Made by a program: the position numbers and the translations under genes. A stretch of 64,000 nucleotides of DNA, taken from positions 124,001-188,000 of the forward strand of contig CASFDA010000005.1 of the NCBI GenBank assembly GCA_949293335.1, read 5' to 3'. Positions 8,175 to 15,414 of the stretch are shown one piece after another. The first letter of the stretch is position 1; each line of letters opens with the position of its first letter. Origin of the DNA: an uncultured Spirochaetales bacterium (GTDB taxonomy: Bacteria; Spirochaetota; Spirochaetia; Sphaerochaetales; Sphaerochaetaceae). The notes under the pieces are model-generated. The model worked only from the letters and a program-made list of their open reading frames with translations. It was not told the DNA's origin and searched no databases.

Positions 8175-9539
8175 ATGAGATTCCCGTTTGACCAAGATGT
8201 TAAGAAAATCGGCGAAATATTCAGGGAAAATGGCTTCTCACTCTACCTTGTAGGAGGTGCGGTGAGAGATTTCCTGCTGAAAAGCAAGATACATGACCTC
8301 GATTTCGCAACTGATGCGAAAACAGATGATGTAAAGAGGATGTTCAGACATACGATAGACACCGGCATCAAGCATGGAACTGTAACAATTCTATTCAGGA
8401 AAAAAGGATATGAAGTAACTACGTTCAGGATCGACGGGAAATACAACGACAACAGGCATCCAGAGAGCGTTGAGTTCGTCTCTTCACTTGAAGAGGATCT
8501 CAAGAGAAGGGATTTTACGATCAATGCACTTGCAGCATCCGTTCCGGATGGAAAGATAATAGATCTCGTAGGCGGAAAAAAAGATCTCAAGAGAAAAATC
8601 ATCAGGGCGATAGGAAAAGCCGAAGAACGGTTTTCTGAGGATGCACTGAGGATAATGAGGGCAGCACGTTTTTCCTCAAAGCTGGCATTCGACATAGACG
8701 GAGAGACTTTCTCTGCCATGAAAAGGCTAGCTCAGAACATAACGAGCGTGAGCAAAGAGCGGGTAAAGGAAGAATTCTATGCACTGATTGCCGGGAAAGA
8801 TCCTGTAAAAGGTCTTGAGGCGATGAGGGAAAGCGGCCTTCTGGCCATTCTCTTCCCTGAGCTTAAAGAGACAATAGGAGTGTATCAGGGAGGGGTGCAC
8901 AAATACGATGTGTACACGCATCTTCTACTTACACTTTCATATGCGGTGAAGAATGAACATCCGTTTGAAGTGCGCATGGCGGCCCTTTTCCACGATGTGG
9001 GCAAACCGGAAACAAGAAGGGAAGACACAAAAGGAGAAAGAGAGTACACATTCTATTCTCATGACAAAGTGAGCGCCGCTATCTTCTCCCAGATCGCAAG
9101 AAGACTGAAGACAAGCAACGAGGAACGTGAAAAGGTCGCGCACTTGATCGAGAACCATATGTTCTCATATGACAGTTCATGGACAGACAGTGCAGTGAGG
9201 CGCTTTTTGAAGCGTGTAGGAAAAGAGAACCTCAATGACCTCATCGACCTCAGAATCGATGATGAAGACGCGATCACCGGCGGAAGGGGCGACAGAAGCA
9301 ATCTCCTTGCCCTGATCGAAAGAATCAATGAGGAAGAGGAGAAAGGGCTTGCAATCACGCTGAAGGATCTGGCGATAAATGGAAACGACCTGAAAAATGA
9401 GGATATAGTGCCTTGCGGGCCAGAGATGGGAAGAATCCTTTCCCTCCTCCTTGACGAGGTGATCGAAATGCCATCCCTCAACAGGAGGGAATATCTCATC
9501 AGGAGGGCAAAGGAACTAGCTTCTCGCGATTCCCAATGA
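8175..9539 (+). CDS. cca: CCA tRNA nucleotidyltransferase / poly(A) polymerase family protein with HD domain
   Basis: 454 residues. The nucleotidyltransferase head has GGAVRD (27-32) and the metal-binding DLDFAT (41-46), followed by the class II neck/body. An HD phosphohydrolase domain lies near residue 272 (FHDVGKPE). It adds or repairs the CCA end of tRNAs, which this genome needs because its tRNA-Gln gene does not encode CCA. The first ATG gives the family-typical short lead before GGAVRD. The mRNA appears leaderless. The gene overlaps the convergent rnc gene by 24 bases at the 3' end. A pure poly(A) polymerase role cannot be excluded. Confidence 0.92.
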   Translation: MRFPFDQDVKKIGEIFRENGFSLYLVGGAVRDFLLKSKIHDLDFATDAKTDDVKRMFRHTIDTGIKHGTVTILFRKKGYEVTTFRIDGKYNDNRHPESVEFVSSLEEDLKRRDFTINALAASVPDGKIIDLVGGKKDLKRKIIRAIGKAEERFSEDALRIMRAARFSSKLAFDIDGETFSAMKRLAQNITSVSKERVKEEFYALIAGKDPVKGLEAMRESGLLAILFPELKETIGVYQGGVHKYDVYTHLLLTLSYAVKNEHPFEVRMAALFHDVGKPETRREDTKGEREYTFYSHDKVSAAIFSQIARRLKTSNEEREKVAHLIENHMFSYDSSWTDSAVRRFLKRVGKENLNDLIDLRIDDEDAITGGRGDRSNLLALIERINEEEEKGLAITLKDLAINGNDLKNEDIVPCGPEMGRILSLLLDEVIEMPSLNRREYLIRRAKELASRDSQ

Positions 9540-10262
9540 GACAAGGGCCATTCTCGCGGCAGCCTGTTCTGCGCTCTTCTTGTTAGCACCTCTGGCAGGA
9601 CCGTAGGTCTTTCCCATAACCATAACCTCAACCTTGAATTCCTGCGCATGGTCAGGTCCTTCATGTCCGACTACCGTATAAAGCGGAAGTTCCTTCTTCC
9701 TCTTCTGCAAGAACTCCTGGAGCATTGTCTTATAGTCTTTGTAAGCAACCTTGTCAGAGAGAAACAAGTTTACCTGATCCTTTATGAACGAAAGGACATA
9801 CTGCCTTGCAACATCCAGTCCCTGGTCGAGATAGACTGCAGCGATCACAGCTTCCATAGCGTCAGCAAGAATGGCTTTCTTCTTCTTTCCTCCCTGAAGT
9901 TCCTCGCCATGGCCAATCAGTATAAAGCGATCGAGCGCAAAGCGCATTGCCACCTCAGAAAGCGAATCCTCGCTGACGACAATTGCCTTTATTTTAGAGA
10001 ACTCACCTTCATGGAGATCCTTGAATGATGAGAAAAGATACTCGGCGGTGATCATGCCGAGAACGCTGTCACCCAGGAATTCGAGTTTCTCATTATCATC
10101 TACATGGACCTTTGACTCATTTGCATATGAAGTATGGGTAAAGGCCAGATTTAGGAATCTCAGGTCACTGAATGAAAGGCCATGCTCTTTTGTAAAACAT
10201 AAAAGCTCCCCTTCCCGTTTTTCGGTTATCTGGGGAGCCCTGAAAGATGAAGGGAAGTCCAA
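9516..10262 (-). CDS. rnc: ribonuclease III
   Basis: 248 residues. The RNase III signature NEKLEFLGDSVLG (57-69) carries the catalytic acidic residues. A double-stranded RNA-binding domain occupies about residues 175-245 (AQEFKVEV ... KKSAEQAAARMAL). It processes rRNA precursors and structured mRNAs. It starts 1 base after the acpP stop, forming rpmF - acpP - rnc, and its 3' end overlaps the 3' end of cca on the other strand by 24 bases, so the two mRNAs could form a duplex. Confidence 0.96.
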   Translation of the reverse strand: MDFPSSFRAPQITEKREGELLCFTKEHGLSFSDLRFLNLAFTHTSYANESKVHVDDNEKLEFLGDSVLGMITAEYLFSSFKDLHEGEFSKIKAIVVSEDSLSEVAMRFALDRFILIGHGEELQGGKKKKAILADAMEAVIAAVYLDQGLDVARQYVLSFIKDQVNLFLSDKVAYKDYKTMLQEFLQKRKKELPLYTVVGHEGPDHAQEFKVEVMVMGKTYGPARGANKKSAEQAAARMALVSLGIARS

Positions 10263-10263
10263 G

Positions 10264-10506
10264 TCAGCTCAATTCCTTGGCCAGGTAACGGACAGCGTCA
10301 CCAACGGTCTCGAACTCATTGGCCATCTCATCACTGATCGTGATCCCAAGTTCCTCTTCGATTGCGTAGACGAGCTCATATGTATCGAGGCTGTCTGCCT
10401 TAAGGTCATTACGGAAATTGGCATCCATTGTCACTTTGTCAGGATTGACTGAAAGCTTTTCAACAATGAGATCCTTCACTTTTGTAAAAACTTCATTCTC
10501 TGTCAT
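10264..10506 (-). CDS. acpP: acyl carrier protein
   Basis: 80 residues, strongly acidic, with the phosphopantetheine attachment motif ADSLD (Ser39). It carries acyl chains in fatty acid synthesis. It lies between rpmF (12 bases upstream) and rnc (1 base downstream), the common bacterial linkage of rpmF, acpP and rnc. Confidence 0.96.
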   Translation of the reverse strand: MTENEVFTKVKDLIVEKLSVNPDKVTMDANFRNDLKADSLDTYELVYAIEEELGITISDEMANEFETVGDAVRYLAKELS

Positions 10507-10518
10507 CAGAATTTCCTC

Positions 10519-10704
10519 TTATTCTTCATCCTTGACCACGACCGGCTTGCCAGCGTAATAACCGCACTTCGGGCACACACGGTGTGAAGGAACAAGATTT
10601 CCACATGTCTGGCACTCTGAGAGATTTGGTGCCGAGAGCTTCATGTTGGCCGCCTTTCTTGATGCTGCCTTAGCTTTGGATGTCTTGTACTTTGGAGTTG
10701 CCAT
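10519..10704 (-). CDS. rpmF: 50S ribosomal protein L32
   Basis: 61 residues starting MATPKYKTSKAK. It is the zinc-binding form, with Cys31/Cys34 and Cys44/Cys47 as two CxxC pairs. GAGG precedes the ATG. It is the first gene of the rpmF - acpP - rnc operon and has a strong promoter 44 bases upstream. Confidence 0.96.
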   Translation of the reverse strand: MATPKYKTSKAKAASRKAANMKLSAPNLSECQTCGNLVPSHRVCPKCGYYAGKPVVVKDEE

Positions 10705-10747
10705 TATATAACCTCACTGTTCTTGATCAAATTTCATTCGCCAATTG

Positions 10748-10776
10748 ATATTAGCAAAACATATTGCTAACGTCAA
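10748..10776 (-). promoter_or_regulatory. sigma-70 promoter of rpmF-acpP-rnc
   Basis: Minus strand TTGACG (10771-10776), 17-base spacer, TAATAT (10748-10753). It is close to consensus and followed by a leader of about 37 bases containing the rpmF ribosome site. Confidence 0.85.
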
Positions 10777-10792
10777 CAAAGCACAAGGTACT

Positions 10793-11272
10793 CTACTCTT
10801 CTCTTATTATATCACAAAGAGTGAAAGGAATGGCCTTTTCCAGTTCAGCAAGTGAAATTTCAAGCTGAAGTCCTTTCTTTCCCCCGCTTACGTGAATAAA
10901 ATCATACAGGATAGCGCTCTCATCAATGACAGTTGTAAAGAACTTCTTCATGCCGACAGGTGAGCAGCCACCGTGAACATATCCCGTAAGGGGAAGCAGT
11001 CTCTTCTCAGGAATCATATGAACGCTCTTCTCCCCGACTGCAGAGGCTGCCTTCTTCAGGTCAAGCGTTGATGATACGGGAACCAGAAACACATAATTAT
11101 CCCCGCTCTGCTCAGAAAAAGTCACAAGCGTCTTGAATACACTCGATGGATCCTCATTCAGGATCGCGGCCACAGACGCTCCATCCGTGACATCCTTGTC
11201 ATATGTCCTAACAGCATAATGGGCACCCTTCTGATCAAGGATGCGCATAGCGTTTGTCTTGTCTTCAGCCAA
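10793..11272 (-). CDS. ybaK: YbaK/EbsC family Cys-tRNA(Pro) deacylase
   Basis: 159 residues of the YbaK/ProX editing fold: KTNAMRIL near the start, the core lysine in FKTLV, and the C-terminal GGCSPVGMKK loop. It hydrolyses cysteine mischarged on tRNA-Pro. The start is probably the TTG 11272-11270, because it keeps the family-conserved KTNAMR segment. An ATG at 11248 is the alternative. The TTG start overlaps the stop of the HEPN gene by 8 bases, so this housekeeping editing gene is translated from the AAA15-HEPN transcript. Confidence 0.9.
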   Translation of the reverse strand: MAEDKTNAMRILDQKGAHYAVRTYDKDVTDGASVAAILNEDPSSVFKTLVTFSEQSGDNYVFLVPVSSTLDLKKAASAVGEKSVHMIPEKRLLPLTGYVHGGCSPVGMKKFFTTVIDESAILYDFIHVSGGKKGLQLEISLAELEKAIPFTLCDIIREE

Positions 11273-11927
11273 GGCCTTTGCTCCTCACAGAAGAATCTAC
11301 CAAAGCTCCCATCTCTTTCACAAGAGAGATGAAGAACCTCACTTCACCCGATGTGATCCTTGTCTTTTCCTCGCTTCCGCGTACAGCATCGTTCTGATGC
11401 GCGATAGCATTGCGCCTCCTGTTCAGATTCCTGAGCCCAGAATCGAGCTCTTTCGAGATGTTTATATCAAGCCCCACAAGTTGCAGTTTTCCCTTTATCT
11501 GATCGGCATAAGTGAGGGTAACGCGCCTGAACTCGTCATCCACGCTATCTATGAATGTTTCACTATCCTCCCTTCCTTTCTTGTAATCGAATACGATCCG
11601 GAATGGCACCTGATAATTCAGAAAAGAATTCGTCATCTTCCATTTGCCGACAAATACCTGCTTCATGCCGAATCGGATGGCCTCATGCATGAAATTATCG
11701 AGCGTGGATGTCAGGAAAAGCACCTGACTTCGTCTTATGTAGTCGGCGGCGTCCTTATCTCTCTGCTTTTCAAGGCCATCGATTATGTAGAATTTCTCGT
11801 CTATCTCCTCAAGATCCTTCAAGAATGATTTATACATCATCTCGTAGTAACGACTGTCTTCAGGATAATTCTTTTTTCTTCCACCTTCCTTTCTCGAAGA
11901 AGGACCTCTTGATACATCAAAACCCAT
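11265..11927 (-). CDS. HEPN-family putative RNase (MAE_28990/RiboL-PSP-HEPN-like)
   Basis: 220 residues from the ATG at 11927; an in-frame GTG at 11930 is the alternative. After a basic leader the protein is all-helical. It carries an R-X4-H motif, Arg172 to His177 (RNAIAH), the catalytic signature of HEPN ribonucleases, preceded by a helix (SQVLFLTSTLDNFMHEAI) like that of the MAE_28990/RiboL-PSP group. The start codon overlaps the stop of the AAA15 gene (TGATG) and GGAGG lies just upstream, so expression is tightly coupled to the ATPase. HEPN proteins next to AAA ATPases are typically toxin or abortive-infection effectors; this role is inferred. The exact HEPN subfamily is uncertain. Confidence 0.7.
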   Translation of the reverse strand: MGFDVSRGPSSRKEGGRKKNYPEDSRYYEMMYKSFLKDLEEIDEKFYIIDGLEKQRDKDAADYIRRSQVLFLTSTLDNFMHEAIRFGMKQVFVGKWKMTNSFLNYQVPFRIVFDYKKGREDSETFIDSVDDEFRRVTLTYADQIKGKLQLVGLDINISKELDSGLRNLNRRRNAIAHQNDAVRGSEEKTRITSGEVRFFISLVKEMGALVDSSVRSKGLG

Positions 11928-12925
11928 CACAGATCCTCCTCGAAAATTCCTTTGACAACTGGTCTGGCCCCATATAGCCCCTCGATGTATTCCTTCCGGA
12001 AATCCATCCCGTCCTTAGTGTCATCAAATTCAGAAAGGGAATATAGTTCCGTATATCGTTCGGGGCCCAAAAGGCGCGTGAACCAGATCTCATCCTTCTT
12101 AACGTCAGGAAGGGAGAGAAGATCGATATCGTGCGTGGCGAGAATCAGCTGCGCGCCTTCAGATTTTGAAGCAAATTCCTTTACTATCTGTGCAACTATT
12201 ATGTGATGGAGATGACTCTCAAGTTCATCTGAAACCACACATTTGCCCTCCTTTATGGCATCAAGCAGAGCCACAAGATAGGCAAAAAGCCGTCTTACTC
12301 CATAAGCCTCATCAGAAAGAGGCACCCTGAAATTCCCATAGTCAAAATAGACATCATCATCCTCGACATCAATATTCTCGATCGTGAAGCCCAGGTTCTT
12401 GAATGCCTTGACAATCTTTTTTCTCCTATCCGGATGTTCACTCATGACGTGTTTTGAATAGCTTATCCAATCACCTTCGGAGGAAAGGACCACGAGGTCA
12501 TCAGTAAAGAATGACAGGAGGTCCTGCGATGAAGGACTGTTCCCTGCAGGAATAAGCAATACATCTTTATTCTCGTAAGATGCGACCAGTTCATACTTTC
12601 CATCCTTCTTTGCATACAGCTCCTCTTTCTCATATTTTTCTTTCTGGTAGACGACCAGATAGCCATACTCATTGCCGTTTTTCGAAAAATAGACAAGATA
12701 AGATATTCTTCCTCCGGAAAGGCGGTGTGGCTCGTAACGTACATTTTTTTCGCCCTTCACCCGTTCTTTCAGATCCTGAAAAGATGAGAGTATGCTTGAC
12801 TTGCCACTTCCGTTTGCCCCGTATATCAAGGCTAGAGGAAGAGTATTCCCGTCCTCTTTCATCATTGAGAGCGAGACTTCATTGAGTATTGACCTGAACC
12901 CTTTGATCCTGAATTCCAAAAGCAT
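11927..12925 (-). CDS. AAA15/RloA-like ATPase (SMC/ABC-type), partner of the HEPN protein
   Basis: 332 residues from the ATG 12925, which has GGAGG 6 bases upstream; the longer frame to 13078 lacks any support. Walker A GANGSGKS lies at 36-43, a signature-like SDEAYGVRRL at 204-213, Walker B ending SDELES at 232-237, and the switch histidine in THD (264-266). The C-terminal EGLYGARPV matches the G-x-YGA-x-P motif of AAA15/RloA proteins. Such ATPases act as sensor or regulator subunits in abortive-infection modules such as AbiL and in OLD-like systems. Here it precedes a HEPN RNase with a 1-base overlap. Confidence 0.85.
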   Translation of the reverse strand: MLLEFRIKGFRSILNEVSLSMMKEDGNTLPLALIYGANGSGKSSILSSFQDLKERVKGEKNVRYEPHRLSGGRISYLVYFSKNGNEYGYLVVYQKEKYEKEELYAKKDGKYELVASYENKDVLLIPAGNSPSSQDLLSFFTDDLVVLSSEGDWISYSKHVMSEHPDRRKKIVKAFKNLGFTIENIDVEDDDVYFDYGNFRVPLSDEAYGVRRLFAYLVALLDAIKEGKCVVSDELESHLHHIIVAQIVKEFASKSEGAQLILATHDIDLLSLPDVKKDEIWFTRLLGPERYTELYSLSEFDDTKDGMDFRKEYIEGLYGARPVVKGIFEEDL

Positions 12926-12981
12926 CCCAGACCTCCACCATAATGATAGCATACGGGTGGAAGAAGGGCTGGAAAAAGGCT

Positions 12982-12987
12982 TATTAT
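12982..12987 (+). promoter_or_regulatory. candidate -10 of yidD (leaderless GTG start)
   Basis: TATTAT ends 7 bases before the GTG start of yidD. No good -35 or Shine-Dalgarno is present, so this is weaker than the other leaderless sites in the window. Confidence 0.35.
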
Positions 12988-12994
12988 CGTAAAA

Positions 12995-13282
12995 GTGAAG
13001 ATCTCTGATGTATTCAAGAACATATTCCTGATCCCTGTTTACATCTATAAAGGACTCATCAGTCCATATTTCGGCCATTCATGCCGCTATATTCCATCCT
13101 GTTCCACCTATTTTGTCTCGGCAGTGAAAAAACATGGGATAGTAAAAGGGGCAATCCTTGGGGTGGCGCGCATACTGCGTTGCTCACCTTTCTATCTTGG
13201 CGGGCCGGATGACGTCCCTGACAAATTCAGTTTCAGGTGGATAAAAGAGGATTTCGTGAGATTCCATAAACCAAGAAAGTAG
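12995..13282 (+). CDS. yidD: membrane protein insertion efficiency factor YidD
   Basis: 95 residues of the YidD family: an amphipathic N-terminus (IYKGLISPYFG), then CRYIPSCSTY, a GxxxGxxRILRC helix and a GGxD-VP tail. YidD helps YidC insert inner-membrane proteins. Yidc is not nearby. The start is a GTG (12995) with no convincing ribosome site. The gene is convergent with tetR1, its stop lying 1 base from that gene's stop. Confidence 0.9.
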   Translation: MKISDVFKNIFLIPVYIYKGLISPYFGHSCRYIPSCSTYFVSAVKKHGIVKGAILGVARILRCSPFYLGGPDDVPDKFSFRWIKEDFVRFHKPRK

Positions 13283-13283
13283 C

Positions 13284-13880
13284 TCATAGCTCCTTTTCAA
13301 TGAAGCTCCTGATCATATCAGAGATCGAAAACCGTACTAGGCTCATCCCTACTCCCTCCATCGCTTTCTTCTGTTTCTCCGTAGGATACGCATACGGATA
13401 AAGGCCATACAAGAACGGATAGAACCTATATATGAAGGCAAACCGATCCTCCTGGCTCATGGGTGGAAAGAATCTGGAGAGAGCTCTATCCAGAAGATCA
13501 AGTGACCTTTTGTAAACGAGCTTGAAATCCTTCAATCGCTCAAGCCTGCTGTTCTCTTCAATCTCATATAAGTTCATGCACTGAATTTTGAGCATGAGCA
13601 CACGCCTTGAAAGCCTATCAGCAACAATGGATGAAAACTCATCCTTTCCAAGGACTGAATGCTCGCAGATGATCTTCTCCAGATCATCGCACCAGAGGAG
13701 ATACTCCTCTCTCAGGATTGCAAGGAAAATCTCATCTTTAGTCTCGAAATAGTTGTATATTGAAGGTCTGGAGATACTTGTCTCCGTACTGATCAGCTTG
13801 AGATTTATCTCGTTGTAGCTGTATTTGTCATAGAGCTTCCTGCAAGCGTTGATTATCTCCAGAGACCTGTCCTTTTCCAT
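13284..13880 (-). CDS. TetR/AcrR family transcriptional repressor (tetR1)
   Basis: 198 residues from the ATG 13880, which has an AGGAG site. A longer frame to 13916 has none. The N-terminal helix-turn-helix (about residues 20-50, STETSISRPSIYNYFETKDEIF) is typical TetR. The C-terminal ligand domain has aromatic-rich helices and is not assignable to a ligand. Two copies of a near-identical 13-base palindrome flank its own promoter (13899-13949), indicating autorepression. No divergent target gene lies within 400 bases, only insertion-sequence debris, so the original target may have been lost or lie elsewhere. Confidence 0.88.
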   Translation of the reverse strand: MEKDRSLEIINACRKLYDKYSYNEINLKLISTETSISRPSIYNYFETKDEIFLAILREEYLLWCDDLEKIICEHSVLGKDEFSSIVADRLSRRVLMLKIQCMNLYEIEENSRLERLKDFKLVYKRSLDLLDRALSRFFPPMSQEDRFAFIYRFYPFLYGLYPYAYPTEKQKKAMEGVGMSLVRFSISDMIRSFIEKEL

Positions 13881-13898
13881 CCCTCTCCTGCCTCTTTC

Positions 13899-13950
13899 TG
13901 ACACAGTGTCAATCAAATAATCTTATAGACCATTACTGACACACCGTCAA
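13899..13950 (-). promoter_or_regulatory. tetR1 promoter with two 13-base operators
   Basis: Minus strand promoter TTGACG (13945-13950), 17-base spacer, TATAAG (13922-13927). Operator A at 13937-13949 (TGACACACCGTCA on plus) overlaps the -35 and spacer. Operator B at 13899-13911 (TGACACAGTGTCA, a perfect odd palindrome) lies just downstream of the start point. Centres are 38 bases apart. This arrangement fits repression of tetR1 by its own product. Confidence 0.72.
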
Positions 13951-13976
13951 TACTGGATGAAAAAAGTGCTGCCATT

Positions 13977-14182
13977 AGTTCGGGAAAGATAAGGAATTTC
14001 TCACGCACAGAGAACGATACCAGCTCATCAGAGAACCGAACGGCAATTCTCTCTGTATGAGCTTACAACATTCTTTAAAGTACCAAAGAGCTCGTATCTG
14101 AGCTGGAAAGCGCATCACAAGAAAGATGGGAATACGTGGACAAGTAACAAAACAGATATTGAAGATTTCCATTGTTCAATAA
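13977..14182 (+). pseudogene. IS3-family transposase remnant, N-terminal part, frameshifted
   Basis: In frame from about 13977 one reads ERYQLIRE, then after a frame change near 14056 YELTTFFKVPKSSYLSWK. Both resemble the start of IS3/IS150-type OrfB (EKYxLI ... VPRSSYYxWK). There is no start codon and a frame shift interrupts it, so it is dead. The reading frame decays just before the 11-base repeat at 14183. It forms a pair with the C-terminal fragment at 15074-15363 in the same orientation. Confidence 0.6.
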
Positions 14183-14193
14183 CTGACTACTCA
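14183..14193. repeat. direct repeat, left copy
   Basis: CTGACTACTCA, identical to 14899-14909. The two copies bracket the secreted-protein gene that lies inside the decayed IS3 element. Confidence 0.6.
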
Positions 14194-14317
14194 GCTTCTA
14201 GCTACAATCTGGTAACGCTGAATACTACAGGCTTTGAATAGCTTTACAAACAAATCTAAAACATCTGTAACAGGAAAGAGGCTTCTTGGAATATTATTAT
14301 GGATATAGGAGAAACAT

Positions 14318-14902
14318 ATGGCTAAACGTATTATTGCTATTTTGATAATCGCCTGCCTTTTGCTATCACCTCTGTTTGCAGGGCCCTTTGGCTTGGAGTT
14401 TGGCTGGACAAAGGAAGACATGATCAAATCAGGAGCTAGAATAATACATGAGGGACCTATCGCACACAATGTTTTGGGGTATGCCATTATCCCCCCAAAG
14501 CAATATAGTTCTTTCGAAAATTATTATGTATACACTAATCCAGAAGTCGGATTATTCCGAATTGTTGCAGTAAGCAAGTACACAGCCTCCACTACACAGC
14601 TCATTAACCAGTATCAGGGAACAAAAAATCAGCTTAAAAGTGTTTATGGAGACCCTATCGAAGAATTAGACGAAATAAATCCAGACAGTATTTGGAATGC
14701 ACCTTCTGATTTGATAAGAGCCCTTTACTTAGGAGAAAGGATTGTTGCAACATGTTGGCTTCCAGAAGTTTCAGACGAAACGGATGTTGCCTATGTCAAC
14801 TATGCAATTAATAGTGATGACGGATATTTAGGATATAACATTATCGTGTATGAATCTAATAAAGCTGATGCAGTAAGAGCTGCTGAAAGCTCCGTCCTCT
14901 GA
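14318..14902 (+). CDS. secreted protein of unknown function lying within an IS3 ruin
   Basis: 194 residues from an ATG with AGGAG 6 bases upstream. A Sec signal peptide is evident (MAKRIIAILIIACLLLSPLFA, cleavage near residue 21). The mature part begins GPFGLEFGWTKEDMIKSG, a pattern seen in many small exported spirochaete and clostridial proteins, but no catalytic motif is recognised. Codons are more AT-rich than in neighbouring genes (many ATA, TTA, AAT), suggesting separate origin. It is flanked by an 11-base direct repeat and, outside that, by the two halves of a dead transposase. No downstream partner gene. Confidence 0.75.
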   Translation: MAKRIIAILIIACLLLSPLFAGPFGLEFGWTKEDMIKSGARIIHEGPIAHNVLGYAIIPPKQYSSFENYYVYTNPEVGLFRIVAVSKYTASTTQLINQYQGTKNQLKSVYGDPIEELDEINPDSIWNAPSDLIRALYLGERIVATCWLPEVSDETDVAYVNYAINSDDGYLGYNIIVYESNKADAVRAAESSVL

Positions 14903-14909
14903 CTACTCA
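14899..14909. repeat. direct repeat, right copy
   Basis: CTGACTACTCA, identical to 14183-14193. It overlaps the last codon and stop of the secreted-protein gene. Compatible with a target duplication or a short-homology recombination product. Confidence 0.6.
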
Positions 14910-15073
14910 ACTAAAGAAAGAACCCTATCACACATAACTTAATCCCCAACCAAGGGATGGTTTCCACAGGATAGCACGATTTTCCAGCATATACCAGAAA
15001 GACTTATGCTCAAATCTGATCTCCGTATATTAGGAGGGAAATAAAGTACACACCCCATCTTTGGACATTGAAA

Positions 15074-15363
15074 CATTCAGCCCAGGGTTTCCAGTACCAA
15101 CATTCCTCGTTCGTAAACTGCCTCAGAGAAAATGAAATCGTCTAGACATGTCCAAAAATGGCAATTGTCTCGACAAGAGGAAGATGAAGATATTCTTCTC
15201 CACTCTGAAAAGTGAAATGTACTACGGACATGAGAAGGAATTCCGAACTCGAGAACAGCTCAAGTCTGCGATAAAAGAATATATCGACTATTACAACAGG
15301 GAAAGAATACAGAAGAAACTAGACTACCTTTCTCCGTTGATTTTCAGAGAAAAGATAGCCTAG
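15074..15363 (+). pseudogene. IS3-family transposase remnant, C-terminal part, broken
   Basis: From 15074 the frame reads HSAQGFQYQHSSFVNCL, matching the IS3 block HSDQGxQYxS but with the catalytic Asp changed to Ala. It hits a stop at about 15140, then continues in another frame as MSKNGNCLD, LKSEMYYGHE and YIDYYNRERIQKKL, the standard IS3 C-terminus ending at 15363. The residue expected to be the catalytic Glu (NxxxE) is also absent. The enzyme is therefore inactive by frameshift and by loss of DDE residues. Bases 14910-15073 contain only unreadable traces of the middle of the element. Confidence 0.82.
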
Positions 15364-15414
15364 CATTATTTCCAGTCCAGCTTTGAGGGTTCACCTCCGA
15401 GCGGATGCCTCTTG

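Noticed and set aside
9059-9664. 201-codon minus-strand frame across the cca/rnc junction
   Set aside because: It lies opposite cca and in a different frame from rnc; Arg/Ser-rich shadow translation.
12926-13078. N-terminal extension of the AAA15 ATPase next to the HEPN gene
   Set aside because: The fold starts at MLLEFRIKGF with GGAGG upstream at 12925; the extension overlaps the yidD start on the other strand and has no ribosome site.
13975-14172. 65-codon minus-strand open frame in the IS3 remnant
   Set aside because: The plus strand carries recognisable transposase pieces; the minus frame is a shadow.
14910-15073. A readable middle part of the IS3 transposase
   Set aside because: Only a weak match (SDLRILGGK to the usual TDVTEFRLGG block) is seen, interrupted by a stop; too little to annotate as a separate fragment.
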